A stretch of 64,000 bases of DNA from Spirodela intermedia (GCA_902729315.2 LR746265.1:255501-319500); one strand, 5' to 3'. Counted from the stretch's first letter, positions 30,978-42,880 are shown. Notes: generated from the sequence alone by a model not told the origin. Made by a program: numbers and translations.

Positions 30978-32253
30978 TCCAGAAGAGGCCACATTTTGAG
31001 ATCCAAGCTCAAGAAAAACGACCGATAGTCGCTGTTCATTTCTCATTTGCCTGTTTGGTTTTGATCTTGAGGAAAACGTGGCTTCAGAATTCGGTCAAGA
31101 GTAATTGACTTTTTGATTAAAGTCGAGGAGCATTCCCACGGGCAGCTCGACTGTCGCCGTTGAAACGTATAATGGGTCCCCGGAGATTCGCCGACGTCGG
31201 CGACGATCACGAGCGGGCGTAGCAAACGTGCGATCTCCGCCGGGAGAGCTTACGTGCGATCTTAAGCCTCTGTTTCTCCCCAGTGAGATGCTAGTGAGGT
31301 AGAAACGCGTACGAAGCCTTCGGCGACGGCGATGGCGAGGTGTGGATGAGAATGAACGAACGACAGAGCGGCGTCGGCGGCAATTTGCCGCATGCAGGGC
31401 CGCGGAGTAGTCGGCGAATGCGCCTATTCGCCGAGAAGGGAGGAGAGACGGTCTGAACCGGTCTCGACCCTTCCTTTTGAGGAAACCTTCTTCATTATTT
31501 TACCGCAGTGAACCAGTCGCCGCGCGAGAGAACAGGGCGCGAGAGAACAGGGGTCTCTTCTGACCGAGTTCCTGAGTGCATACATTGACGGCGTCGAAAA
31601 ATATGATCGCTCTCCTTTGATAGTGCCGTGTTGTCAGGCCGACTGGTTGACCTTACTCCAGTCAAAGCTGCGCACTGTGCTTTGATCGGACGAACTCTTG
31701 GATCCACGTGGAAGAGTCTGGCGGTTCGATCCTTCCCGTGTAGGAATTCTGTGGGGAGAGAGAGAGAGAGAGAGAGAAGGGGGAGGGGATGCCACACCAT
31801 TCACGGGTCGACTGGGAATCCAGGGGAACTCGGGAACTCGCCGGGCCTCCTTACTCCATCCCAGCGTCGCCCTTGGAGTTCAGATCTGTTCATAAATGGC
31901 GGCAGCACGATGCCACAGGCTGATCTTCCCAAGAGTCGAATTCAAAGGCTAGCTCGGGATGTGTACGCCCTCCTTGACCATCACGGTCAGCGAGTATGAA
32001 CGCATAGCCCCCCTCGATCGCCACGCAAACTGTTTCGTTGACACTTTGACCGTACGTGCCATGGACCCCATCCTTTTTAATATGATAATGGAAACATGAA
32101 AGGGACATCCTGATTGCTCTTCTCGTTCCGTATTTTTCCCTGGAGACATTAGAGTGGGCCCTACGATGACTAGATCTTACCAGGGATCACGGGAACGCCC
32201 GCAATCTGACAGCCAAACCGCGTCCTACACCTACAATTTGCTCGCTCACTAGA
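29144..32253. other. Intergenic region between RUS2 and the MYB gene
   Basis: No gene was recognised in this stretch. It includes the RUS2 3' flank and an AT-rich part around 29.6-30.25 kb. A GA microsatellite lies at 30924-30974, a GC-rich stretch at about 31.1-31.4 kb, and a short GA run at about 31754-31777. The window at 30.25-30.66 kb has an open frame on the minus strand that matches no family I know. Confidence 0.55.
30924..30974. repeat. (GA)n microsatellite
   Basis: About 50 bases of uninterrupted GA dinucleotides. Confidence 0.95.
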
Positions 32254-32602
<349 letters not shown>

Positions 32603-32661
32603 GATATACTGGTTTCCATGAAGGTGCTGGTTCGGGGAAGAGGACAAAGGGGGATAACTCG

Positions 32662-32667
32662 CACGTG
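32662..32667. promoter_or_regulatory. G-box (CACGTG) upstream of MYB
   Basis: Palindromic CACGTG 139 bases before the MYB start codon, between the GA tract and the TATA-like element. The G-box is a known binding site for bZIP and bHLH factors. Functional use here is inferred from position only. Confidence 0.5.
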
Positions 32668-32692
32668 GGGATTGGGAGCTGCCGGCGGGGGG

Positions 32693-32700
32693 GATAAATA
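32693..32700 (+). promoter_or_regulatory. TATA-like element of MYB
   Basis: GATAAATA about 105 bases before the MYB start codon, in a G-rich context. Position fits a TATA box with a leader of about 75 bases. Confidence 0.4.
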
Positions 32701-32805
32701 GTGGGGAGGTGGCAGCACTTCGGACCGGCGGTGAAAGAGGAAAGGAAGAACAAGAGGCAAGGCCAGAGCGGAAGGGGGAGGGGAAGAGGACGATTGGAGA
32801 CGAGG

Positions 32806-32965
32806 ATGGTGAGGGCTCCCTGCTGCGACAAGATGGGCATGAAGAAGGGCCCCTGGACGGAGGAGGAGGATCAGATACTGGTCTCCTATATTCAGACTCA
32901 CGGTCATGAGAATTGGCGCGCTCTCCCTAAGCTAGCTGGTAAGCTCCACCGATCCCCGTATCCCG

Positions 32966-33021
<56 letters not shown>

Positions 33022-33749
33022 TCCTGAATTGTATGGCCGCCTAAAAGTTTTCTGTTCATCCAGGGCTGATGAGATGCGGGAAGAGCTGCAGGCTGAGGTG
33101 GATGAACTACCTGCGGCCGGACATTAAGAGGGGCAACTTCAGCGAGGAAGAAGAAGAGGCCATCATCTCTTTGCACCAATTACTCGGCAACAGGTGTGTA
33201 CCACTCCACTCAGAAGAAGCCGAGAGCCTCAATCGACCCGCTGTGGATCTCCAAAATGCTTATTTTATCTCCACTCTCCGCAGATGGTCTGCCATTGCAG
33301 CGAGACTCCCAGGCCGAACAGATAACGAAATCAAGAACGTGTGGCACACCCATCTGAAGAAGCGGGTGCAGCCCAAGGAGAAGAAGGCGTCGACGGAGGC
33401 GGACTTGGAGTCCTTCTTTCTTCGAACCTCCGCCGGCGCCGAGCGACGGGCGGGCAATCCTCCCACGTCGCCGCGGCAGTCGTGCAGCGAGGTGTCGTCG
33501 CTGACGGCGACCACCGCTGGCGAGTCCGCTGGGACCAACGGGGTCTCCATCGAGGAGGAGTGCGGGAAACCCCTGGAGATTAACGAGAGCTTCTGGGAGG
33601 ACGCGCTGGCGATGGACGGCTCCGTCACCTCGATGGATTTCCCCTCGGAGTTCCAGGGGAGCTCCTTTTCCCCCGAAGAAGACGACGTTGATTTCTGGCT
33701 CAATGTTTTGAGGGACGCCGGAGACATGTCGGAAATGCTTGCTTCTTGA
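32806..33749 (+). CDS. R2R3-MYB transcription factor, MYB13/14/15-like
   Basis: Nuclear DNA-binding protein. Exons are 32806-32938, 33064-33193 and 33284-33749 (242 aa), with the two introns at the standard R2R3-MYB positions. R2 (about 14-62) contains [17 protein letters not shown] and [15 protein letters not shown]3 (about 67-113) contains [37 protein letters not shown] and HTHLKKR. The acidic C-terminal region carries [10 protein letters not shown] and [13 protein letters not shown], which resemble the conserved SFW and DFW motifs of subgroup 2 (MYB13/14/15; stress and phenylpropanoid/stilbene control, cold response). The subgroup call is by eye. No bHLH-interaction signature was noticed. 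Intron 1 contains a GA microsatellite and the promoter a 350-base GA tract. Confidence 0.92.
32970..33022. repeat. (GA)n microsatellite in MYB intron 1
   Basis: About 50 bases of GA repeat with one AA interruption, starting 31 bases after the donor of the 125-base first intron. Confidence 0.93.
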
Positions 33750-34627
33750 TCGGCCGGTTTCGCCACCGGCGCCATCATTTTTGCGGAACCAAGTTCTGCT
33801 TCTTCTTTCTCTTCCCAAGTGGATTATAGGGGGAAAGACAGTTTTTCTTTCGGAAAATCAAAAAATGAAAGGAAGAATCGTGGAGATTGCAGACCCGAGA
33901 AGACGAGGAGTTCAGACCCCGTTTCTATTCATGGGCTTCCTCCATTCTTGTGTGATCTGTTCATCACAGAGGAAAGTACACTTCATTCGGAACAAAATCC
34001 AGCTGACAGACGCTTTTTAGTGGAAATCACTGTTTCGTCTTTTCTACATCGGAAAACCAGAAAATTCACGAAATTTTAACTCTGGTGGCTCTAATGTACC
34101 GCCCGCAAGGTAACCCAATGTATCAAACAAGTTGGGCTCGCGCAGGCCCTACCATGTCCACTATCCGGCTCTCACTTTAATAACGACAACTCTTGCTAAC
34201 TCAGGCATATTGGCCCATGCACCAGGAATCTTCCTCGGCTCTTCGTTCTTCCTTCCAGCGCAGCCAGCCCACTAACAGCCAATAACTTGGTGAAAGGTGG
34301 ATCCAGTCCCAAAGGGAGATATCCTTTAAAACCCCTTCTCGGCCTCGTCTGCGGCGTGCCGTGGCATACGTAGAGCCCAGGAAACAGACTGGGGGGGAGC
34401 CAGTGTATGTCGGCTGCCTTCCACAGCGGGCCCGCCGTGGAAGGCGGTGCGGCAGCGCATCTCCCCTGCCACGGCCGTTCGAGGCCTGGTCATCAGAATC
34501 ACTCATGCCAAAAAAAGAAGATTTTGGCTTTTACTCAGGGTTTGCTGTAGCCATCGTAAGCCCAAAGTCTGGAATTAGATGTTCTCCCACCTGGAAGTTT
34601 GAAATCTCTCTCTCTCTCTCCCCCCTT
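33750..34627. other. MYB 3' flank
   Basis: Non-coding sequence between the MYB stop codon and the repeat that borders the retrotransposon block. No gene was recognised. A short CT run lies at about 34605-34620. Confidence 0.6.
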
Positions 34628-34730
34628 CATAATTTATTTATGTAAAAAATATCGACTTAAACTGTTTATAAATTTGCTAAATTTGCTGGATGCTAGATTT
34701 ACAATATGTTCGGAGGAAAGAATGTATATA
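34628..34730. repeat. Left copy of a direct repeat flanking the gypsy element
   Basis: About 103 bases, from cataatttatttatg to aggaaagaatgtatata. It recurs at 41408-41555 in the same orientation and abuts the outer edge of the left LTR. The copies differ by point changes and by about 45 extra bases in the right copy. Origin is unclear (see findings). Confidence 0.7.
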
Positions 34731-35003
34731 TGATAGGACCCCCCTCCTTCCGTGGCGAGAATGAGAGTGGGGGAAATAGGCAATGAGATAGTGATTCGAT
34801 AATCGGAAGATAATGGGGTACAAAAATATCAGTCCGAAGAGGGAATAGAGAGACTAGGGTAACAAAGGAAAAAGATAATGAGAGTAGGGAAAGGGGTGGT
34901 TTTGAGTCCTTTCCCAGTAATAGAGAGACTAGTGATCCACGTGCTCTATTACTGGAGGTGATCACTTCGAAGCACCAGAGGTAGGTTTTGAGCCCCCAAT
35001 TCA
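34731..35003 (-). repeat. 3' LTR of the gypsy element
   Basis: On the minus strand it runs from TGAATTGGGGG to GGTCCTATCA, so it has TG...CA ends. A purine-rich stretch (gggcagatagagataa, minus strand) adjoins its inner edge as the polypurine tract. Shares several blocks with 41195-41410 but is clearly diverged and longer. Confidence 0.7.
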
Positions 35004-36442
35004 TTATCTCTATCTGCCCATCTATTTACAGATGACATATATTGCTGCATTGAAGGAAGGTTCTTTACATTTTGAAAAGTTCCTTCCAAAATAGACTCAT
35101 AAATATTTTATCACTGTTTTTAAGAATGGAGGCAAGAAATATGTTTAAACTACATCTTATATGATTTTTTTTATGACATCAACTACAATAAATAAATGCT
35201 CAAGTAGAGAGAAGTATATATACTTATTTAATCAATTTATAATTAAAATCATGACATTGAATCATTTGGAGCACATTAATCTTTTGACAAAAAAATCTAC
35301 GGATATATCTTTCTAGAATTTTTTTAGAATTGTGATTGATTGAAGTAGCCTAATTGGCAATAAAGTTTTTGTTTTGTTAATCTAGCAAACCTAGAATGTT
35401 TGTATGTAGTCATGAATTCTCTTCTTCATTCTTACTCAATAGACATTTTGTTTTTTCCTTTTATAGGTTTAGAGGAAATTAAGATGTTCACTTATAGTCG
35501 AATCATGAAATTCATAGAGTATTAAGGGTATAGCAATCGAATCTCTAGAGAGAACCAATCACCCTCAATAGAATAGAAAACTATGTCGAAGTCAATAGTT
35601 AAAGAATTTCTTGAGATTCTTAGACAATTACTTCATAATCTACTGAATAAGTCAACTCAATTTTTCTCACAATGTAACCCAAATTGAAGAGTTCTAGGTG
35701 AGATACTTTCGTAAATTATAGTTTAAGTGCTTCTCTATAGACACATGAGTTGCTTGATTAGCTCTTTGAAATGATACATTAGATGTTTGATTTTTTAAGA
35801 TTGCATTACAACAAAGCTCAAAATCAAAACTTTCTATCTTGGTCAATCACCGTTGACACTTAATAATCACATGATGTTGCTCCAATGAAAACTTTATGTT
35901 TGTTGGTCATTCATAATGAATCTCCTCTCCAATAGGTAATGTTTTCACTTTAAAATGGTCAGAAAAATTGTCATAAATTCTTATTTGTAGACTACCTTTG
36001 ACCTCTTAATAGTGGAGAACCCTCAACTAAATAATGCAATCAATCATTGACGTTATATAAGGATTGCTCTTCTCTTGACACTAAAGTATTGATATCCAGC
36101 TCAAAAGTTTTAGAGAAATATGGTAAGACCAAAAATTAGGGTTGTTGTAATCACCTACTCAAAGCATTGAAAATTCACTTTCTGTTTGATACTCCACCAT
36201 AATGGTTGTTGCATCCTTCTTCAATCATTGAGTTAAAATCTAGGCAATCATTTCATAACCATCAACAATTCAGTGGTAATAGCCAATAAGACCTAATAAA
36301 CCACACAATTTAATTAAATTGGTGAGAGATGACCAAAAAAGTACAATATCAATTTGTCCTTAATCTATCGCCACTCTTCCAAAAGAAATTCAATACCCTA
36401 AGTATTCAATTCAAGCTTACCCAAAAATATATATATTTTTAC

Positions 36443-36519
36443 TATGAAGTGTGAAGAGTAAAGAGAGAATGAGGAGAGAGAGTCCTCTACCCTATCTATA
36501 TATAAGGGGGGAGGGGGGG

Positions 36520-36554
<35 letters not shown>

Positions 36555-36587
36555 CAATAGGCCTATTAGACTCATAGCCAACTCACA
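36443..36587 (-). repeat. 3' LTR of the copia element
   Basis: Starts TGTGAGTTGG on the minus strand and includes a GA microsatellite at about 36522-36551 that is absent from the other LTR. The outer boundary is approximate. Confidence 0.65.
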
Positions 36588-39019
36588 CTCTCCCTTAAAC
36601 TGAAGAGTAGATGTTCAATATTTTCAACTTACTACAAAGAATATTGTAGGATATCCTACTCAGACTCTTTGTGAAGATATTTGTTAGTTACTTTGATGAT
36701 ATAACATGTGGTGTTGTGATGAATCATTTGAGGACTTTGTTGTAGATGTAGTGACAATCTACTTTAATGTGCTTTGTGTGCTTATAAAATATTAATTTAC
36801 TTATAATGAAAATTGCCGCTTAATTATTGTAATATATATGTATAGAAGTAAGTGCTAGAAAGAATAACTCTTGAAGTAGTGAATGTATTTATATCATTTC
36901 ACATGTCATATTTATTATAGCCTTATATTCGACTTTAACATTAGAGTGAGGTAGCACATTTTGTTTTTTGCTACACCAAGTGAGTAAACCTCAACCTAGA
37001 GATGTCCATGTCGTTGATATATCAGGCCTCATCTTGGAGCATGTTTGACATATACTAACACTTTCAATACTCATAACTTGTGTGTTTGTCGTGGTTTGTA
37101 CATAAATTGGCTGAGAAGTCCCATAGTATAAATAATGTCAAGGCGAGTGATTTTTAAGTAGATTAACTTACAAATTAGTCATTGATATCGATTGACATCC
37201 TCAAGGAGATGAGAGGTGGTATCTTAAAAATTAAGTCTTATGTCAATCGGTGATAACTCAGGTTTGTATCCCAAGAGATCAACATCTTTCAATAAATTCA
37301 GCACATACTTGTGTTGATATAGAAGCATTCATCCATATTGATAATGAACTCGATCTCTAGGAAGTAGTGAGATTTGTCCATGTCTCTAATGACAAAGTGT
37401 TCATGTAAGTGAGCCTTGATTTGTGTAATGTCAATCATGTCACTATATGTGAAAAGGATGTCATTGACATAAACTACTAGAATGATACTTTAAGTAGTGA
37501 TTTATTTTCAAAAGAAAATAAGATTCACTATACATACTGTGAATTCATGAATAATCAAGATCTGACTAAACTCGACGAATCATCCTTGATGATTCTATTT
37601 GAGTCCATAAATAACTCGTTTGAGAAGTCATGTGTGAGATGACCCTCCTTGAGTAGCATATCTTGGAGGTTGCTTTATGAAGACTTTGTTAACACGAGAG
37701 AAGAAAACCCTGAAATTTATGCAATCTCAAAAGATAGAATATATGACTCCTATATAGGAGAGAAGAGAGATGAGAGAGAGATAGATAATGAACCTTAATG
37801 GGTCGAGAGTCCAATATAACTAGCGAATAGACTTGTTGAGTCAAGTCTCAATAGAGGAAGACATTAAAGATGTCAAGTTGTGTGAGCATCCACCTTTGGT
37901 TGAGAGCCAAAGAGAACAATACACAAATGAACTTGAGGTGAATAATTGAAGAATTTTTTTCTTAATAATTAACACCATATGTCTCAAGCCATTAGACGTG
38001 CTTTGTGCCGAATAATTTTTTCCTCTAGAGAATATTTATATGTAAACATCTATTTATAAGTGACAATGTAATATTCTTAATATGAGGAATCAACTTGCAT
38101 GTTTTACATGTGATCATTGTATTGTACTCTTAAGTCTATAACCACCTTTTACTCAGGTATATGCAAAGCTTTTAAATACATCTTGAGTATTGACTTAGAG
38201 GTAAACATTAGGATGAATGTGCAAAAGGTAAGGTGAAAGTAATCATAAAAAATAAAATGAGAAATAAGGTGATAGTTATAACTCTTTAAACCTTTTCAAA
38301 GAGCGATTGTTAGGAAGGTCGGAATTAGGTGATGGCGGCTGACTTGAGGATGAAGTTGAGGTTGAAGTAGGAAAAGATAATGAGTTTGAGTCTGGTGATA
38401 CAATAGGTGGTGAGTTTGGTAACTCATCTAAAGAGGGTAGTGGTAAATGAAGTAATAGTGGAGGTAAAGAAGATGTAGGAATGATAAAAGTAGTAGAGAA
38501 GAATTAAGTGTCATCGATAGAGAATGTACCACCGACAATCTAGAAAGTATATGTGATAAACTTTTAGAGTGCAAGAGTAACTAACAAAGACCCTCTTAAG
38601 ACCTCGATGAGAGATATGGAAAGATTAGGAGAATAATCTTGGACAAAAACAACACACCTAAACACTTGTGGTGAGAGAGAAAAGTGATCCATATGAGAAT
38701 AAAGACGAAGACGTGGAACTTCTCTCTCCAAAGGTTAAGGGGGAAGTCGATTGAGTATATAAATAATCATGAGAATAGTGTTAGATCATAGGTAGTGAAG
38801 GACTCTTGTTTCTACTAATGTTCGGGTCATATTGAGAAGGTGATGTTTACTCTCAACTATTTCATTCTATTGAGAAGTGTGAGGACAAGATGTTTGGTGG
38901 AGAATGTCAAGGGATGTATAATGATCTTGACTACTCATGACATGCCTTAGGATGAGAGGGGGGGAGGGTGGGGCGTAGGATGAGAGAGGAGGTCGGCGAT
39001 GTGCCCTACCTCTGGTACC

Positions 39020-39132
39020 TTGTGAAACATGAAATATAAAGAGAGAATGAGGAGGGAGAGTCCTCTACCCTATGTATATCTAGGGAGAGAGAGACTATAA
39101 TAAGCCCATACAACCCATATGGCCCACTCACA
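39020..39132 (-). repeat. 5' LTR of the copia element
   Basis: About 113 bases sharing aaagagagaatgagg, tcctctaccctat and a terminal actcaca with the left LTR. On the minus strand it is followed at once by GGTACCAGAG (39010-39019), a close variant of the initiator tRNA-Met primer-binding site. Confidence 0.65.
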
Positions 39133-41181
39133 TTTACATTAGCATGTAATTGATTTCTTTAAAGTAGAGTGAAAACTTGATGAAGATGTTGGCTGTTGAG
39201 CTCCTTAGTCTTACTAAATATCATAATGTTGTCAATGAAGACTAATACAATTTTTTGAAGGAATTCTTTGAAAATTTTAGTCATTAGAGCCTAAAATATC
39301 ACTGGAGCATTAGAGAGCTCAAAGAGCAACACCAAAAAATTGTGGTGTTTGTCAAGAGTTTAAAATGTCATCTTTGATATATCGTTTTCCTTGATCTTAA
39401 TATGGCGATATCCATACTTAAGATTGACCTTGGAGAAGATAATTGCACCATGTAGCTCATTTATAAGCTCCTCAACGATAAGGATAAGAATAATATTTAG
39501 AATCATGACTCAATTTAATGTGCACGATTTTATGTAGAACTGTCATGACACAATTCAATGTGCACTATTTAGTGTCAAATGTGTAGAAAGGTTATTTGAA
39601 TCTTGAATGAATTATGTGGAGCACATTTGACAAATGAGTTTTTCAATCTCCTTTTTTTTGGCATGGGGTACCTAAAGGGTCATATGTTGACTAATTTGGC
39701 CATTGATTCTAATGTTATGTTGTGGTTGATCTCGTGGCATGAAAGAAGTTGCGTGATTTCTTTAAATAATCTAGAAAATTGTTCCCTTAGGGGTCTCTCA
39801 GAAGAATTAGAGTGAGAATGCAGTCTTTTGCTTTCTACATCAGCGTTTGCCAATGTGGGATTGTTGTTGCTATCAAGAGGCCCAAATCTACATTAGTTGG
39901 TTTCAAAATAAAATTACGAGTTGGTTTCGTGCTTATCAGCATGGTAAGTACTCGGCTTTGGATGTTTCCCCATAATTTTATGGTGCTTGGGGTCGTATTC
40001 GTTACCCTTGAGTAAGCTGATCATTCCATAGTAGTCAAATCTTTAGCTAGTTCTTCATTGGGTAGAGAAAGTCTCTAGGGTTAAAGAGTATCCTTTATGT
40101 CTCCGTCCATAATCAAAATATGCAGCTCTCGTTGGCAGCGATTCCTCGGCTCGTATTTCTCATTACATGAAAAGTAAAGCCCTTGGGATTGAAGTGCTTG
40201 GACTTCCTCTGAGGTAAGTGTCATGTATTTGTATTTATTTGAGGGTTGTACTTCTCCATTTGCCGTTCCATTTGCGTCCCTTGGACCACGGGGGGTTGTG
40301 AGACATTAAGAGTGTGGTATAGAGCTCCGTTGCTGCTGGAGAGTGTATTCTTGTGATTACGGATCCAGGGGTTATGACTTCGGAGCTTGCTGTTTGATGG
40401 GTGGAAGATAATATTTCTTGCCTGAACTTTGTGGGCCATATGCATGATTTCGCTCATCCCCTCAGGCTCAAGAAGCATGAATCCTGCCCTATTTTCCTTC
40501 TTTAGTCCGTTAAGAAGCGTGTTCTCAAGGATAACTTCAAGAAAAATCTTCGAGAATGACGACCATAAGCTCGAACTGTCTTCTCAGTATTCGTCCATGG
40601 TTCCCTTGTGTTAAATCTCTAAACACCGTCGGTAGATTGAGCCTGACTGATTATTGCTGAACCATTAAACAATTTTATGGCTAACATCCTTTCTAGTCAT
40701 TGAAAACTTGTGCTCAATCATCCATTTTGAACCATGATAATGCCTTCCCTTCAAGGTTAGCCCCAACTATCACCAATTTTTATGTATCATTCATCTTGTG
40801 TGTAGAAAAGAATAATTCAGTGCGGAATATCCACCCGTTTAGGTTTTCCTCAGTGAAAATGGACATTTCGAACTTGCGGTGCTTGTTCCATGTTTCAACA
40901 AACATTTTTACGCCCTTGGATAGTCCTCTATGAGGGCATTCTTCATTGTGAGGAAGTGCCCACTGACGCTTGGTCGGTTTGTCCTGATGCCCTTGAGACG
41001 ACCTACTGCGGTGGTGGGATACAACGTGTAGCGGTCCTCGACCTCTTTCGGTACGAGCTCGTGACGGCGGGATGATATGTTTGCGGAGCTCTTCTAAGGC
41101 TTGAATAAGATAGTCAAGTTGTTGAGTCGTTGCCGCTTCTCGTTCTACCAAGGCAGCCAACCACATCCTCTCTCATTCTAC

Positions 41182-41192
41182 CTCTGATACCA
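41182..41192 (-). other. Primer-binding site of the gypsy element (tRNA-iMet type)
   Basis: TGGTATCAGAG on the minus strand, just inside the right LTR. This is the standard complement of the 3' end of plant initiator tRNA-Met used to prime reverse transcription. Confidence 0.85.
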
Positions 41193-41194
41193 AG

Positions 41195-41410
41195 ACGATA
41201 GGACCCCCTCCGTCTGTGGCTTTGCCTGTGAGAGGGAGATTAACGAAGAGAGAAAGAGGGTGAGGGAAATAGGCGCCACAATGGCTCAACATAGTGATTT
41301 GATAATTGGAAGATAGCAGAGGAAGGAGATGAAGAGATCAGATGAAAGGGTGGTGTTGAGGAAGAGGTGAGGGTGGTCGCTTCGAGATGACTGGTCTCCT
41401 AGGCTCTTCA
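41195..41410 (-). repeat. 5' LTR of the gypsy element
   Basis: Starts TGAAGAGCCTAGG on the minus strand and ends in GGTCCTATCG next to the primer-binding site. About 216 bases, aligning in blocks with 34731-35003. Confidence 0.7.
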
Positions 41411-41555
41411 TAATTTTTTATTTATTTAAAAAATATAAACTCAAACTATTTATACATTAACTTCACGTAACTATGGTTATAGATATATGCCATATGCAGC
41501 AGATGCAGGTGGATGCTAGATTTGACATATATTCGGAGGAAAGAATGTGTATATA
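41411..41555. repeat. Right copy of the direct repeat flanking the gypsy element
   Basis: From taattttttatttattt to aggaaagaatgtgtatata. Shares gatgctagattt and attcggaggaaagaatgt with 34628-34730. It lies directly against the right LTR and 158 bases downstream of the RMD5 stop codon, so it may be part of that gene's 3' untranslated region. Confidence 0.7.
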
Positions 41556-41713
41556 CAACAAGCAACCGATCCACAAACACAGATTAACGCAAACATGAGC
41601 TGTTCGGAGTGACCCAGTAAGCACCACCCTCCAACATCTAGTATGACCACAACACGGGGAACCGATAGTCTCTCCGACCGGCGGCGCTGCCATCCACGGC
41701 GGCCCCCACGGCG

Positions 41714-42880
41714 TCAGAGGTGCAGCTGCCGGCACTGCGCCACCGTGGCCTCCGACGGGCAGTAGGGGCACTTGAAGGCCCGGGAGCTCCCCTTGGACAA
41801 CTTCACCACGGACTGCTTGCAGAGCGCGTGCCCACACGGCATCAGCATCGGCGGGTTCTCCTCGCTGGCCGGCTCTCTTGAGACGGGGCACACGAAGATG
41901 GAGTGGAACTGGAACTCCTTGCCCAGATCGACGGCCACTGGCAGCTGCTTCATGGCCTGCCACTCCTGCTTCTTGCTGGCCATCACACCGGCGAGCTTCA
42001 GCAGTGTCGGCAGGGCCTGCACGCCGGCGGCCACGGCGACGGCCAGCGGGCTCTCGCAGGACTGCCCCAGGAGCCTGCAGAACTGCCGCGTGAGCTCCTC
42101 GGCGGTGCTATCCCAGAGGGTCGGAGAGAGGAACTCCGCGTAGGGGGACTGGTCCAGCCGGTCCGCCCACAGGAGGCACGCCATCAGCTTCTGGACCTCC
42201 GCCATGTGCAGCGAGGCGAAAGGGGAGAGGTGGCTCCGGGCATATCTCAGCGCCCCGATTCTGTCCCCGTTCTTCAGCATCTCCACGAACTGAAGGCTGT
42301 GAAGCTTCAACTCGAGGTTGGATTCGTTGTGCAGCAGAAGACGGTCCCGTTGAGCGGAGACCCAGCTTAGGGCGGGCTCCAGATTCCTGGATCTCATCGC
42401 CTCCAGGATGGTGTACATCTCGAGGAAAGGGGCCTTCAGGGCAGCGGAGTCGGAGGGTTCTTGGGCTTCCGCTGTGATACAGTCTCCGAGCTCAAAGAGG
42501 CCGTGTCTGTAGAAATGGCACGATATAATCTCGTTGATGGTGTGGTAGTCAAAGTCCACGCTTCGGTATGCTTTCGATATCTCGGGGTTCAAGTACTTGT
42601 CAATGGTCTTGACATATTTGTTCAGAGCAGAAGTCAACTCCTTCTGAGACCCTTCGAGCTGAGCCAGTGGGCCCATCTCACTTAATCCATTGTGCAGCTG
42701 CGAGAGAGCACTCTCTTGATCGACACAAGAGGTGGAATTGTCCTCCGCTGTCTGCAGTTTCAATAGTGTCAGCTCAATCTCTGCTCCAAGCCGATCGATT
42801 ACTTCTTGGGTTTTCGATGAATACAACTTTTGCTTCTTGGAAACTCTGTCAAATGCATCATTCAATGCACTCAAATCCAT
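41714..42880 (-). CDS. RMD5: RMD5/GID2-type RING E3 ligase of the CTLH complex
   Basis: Catalytic RING-type subunit of the CTLH/GID ubiquitin ligase complex. Single coding exon, 388 aa, the same length as Arabidopsis RMD5 homologues. An N-terminal helical region (MDLSALNDAFDRVSKKQKL) is followed by LisH at about 113-145 and CTLH at about 152-209 (LEAMRSRNLEPALSWV, LQFVEMLKNGDRIGALRYAR). A CRA helical region comes next. The C-terminal Gid-type RING at about 331-374 has Cys/His residues C331, C349, H351, C354, C371 and C374. The start is at MDLS because the next upstream ATG spans a splice acceptor (gatgcag before 42916), so translation from it would read intron sequence. The leader therefore continues upstream. 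The downstream flank is a retrotransposon block. Confidence 0.93.
   Translation of the reverse strand: MDLSALNDAFDRVSKKQKLYSSKTQEVIDRLGAEIELTLLKLQTAEDNSTSCVDQESALSQLHNGLSEMGPLAQLEGSQKELTSALNKYVKTIDKYLNPEISKAYRSVDFDYHTINEIISCHFYRHGLFELGDCITAEAQEPSDSAALKAPFLEMYTILEAMRSRNLEPALSWVSAQRDRLLLHNESNLELKLHSLQFVEMLKNGDRIGALRYARSHLSPFASLHMAEVQKLMACLLWADRLDQSPYAEFLSPTLWDSTAEELTRQFCRLLGQSCESPLAVAVAAGVQALPTLLKLAGVMASKKQEWQAMKQLPVAVDLGKEFQFHSIFVCPVSREPASEENPPMLMPCGHALCKQSVVKLSKGSSRAFKCPYCPSEATVAQCRQLHL

Larger units (their letters stand above)
36443..39132 (-). mobile_element. Decayed Ty1/copia LTR retrotransposon nested in the gypsy RT
   Basis: Minus-strand element of about 2.7 kb with short LTRs (about 36443-36587 and 39020-39132), both containing aaagagagaatgagg and tcctctaccctat. 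Domains in element order: integrase-like HQTSCPHTSQ, NEIVESKH and VFRCVVFVQDYSPN at 38.6-38.9 kb; reverse transcriptase with LVVYVNDILFTYSDM and HEHFVIRDMDKSHYF at 37.35-37.5 kb; RNase H end with KHTKHIKVDCHYI and LTNIFTKSLSRI at 36.65-36.78 kb. Order integrase-RT-RNase H is diagnostic of copia. A purine tract (AAGGGAGAG, minus strand) precedes the 3' LTR. Multiple stops show it is dead. It interrupts the gypsy RT between motifs NQLHAN and IEYLGY, so it inserted later. Confidence 0.85.
34731..41410 (-). mobile_element. Decayed Ty3/gypsy LTR retrotransposon
   Basis: The element reads on the minus strand. Outer LTRs at 34731-35003 and about 41195-41410 share blocks such as taggacccccctcc, gggggaaataggc and gataatcggaagata. 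A primer-binding site matching initiator tRNA-Met follows the 5' LTR. Gag-like sequence at about 40.78-41.17 kb has FEMSIFTEENLNGWIF and FFSTHKM. A zinc-knuckle region (GLYFSCNEKYEPRNRC) lies near 40.15 kb. The reverse transcriptase at 39.15-39.5 kb has IFSKVNLKYGYRHIK, FELSNAP and VFIDNIMIFSK (a degraded VFIDDILIYSK). The RT/RNase H continuation at 36.15-36.44 kb has IEYLGY and LCGLLGLIGYYH. Many stops and frameshifts make it non-functional. A Ty1/copia element splits the RT gene. It lies between the convergent MYB and RMD5 genes. Confidence 0.85.

Noticed and set aside
31722-31735. GGTTCGATCC-like sequence resembling a tRNA T-loop
   Set aside because: No matching acceptor, D-arm or anticodon stem could be folded around it.
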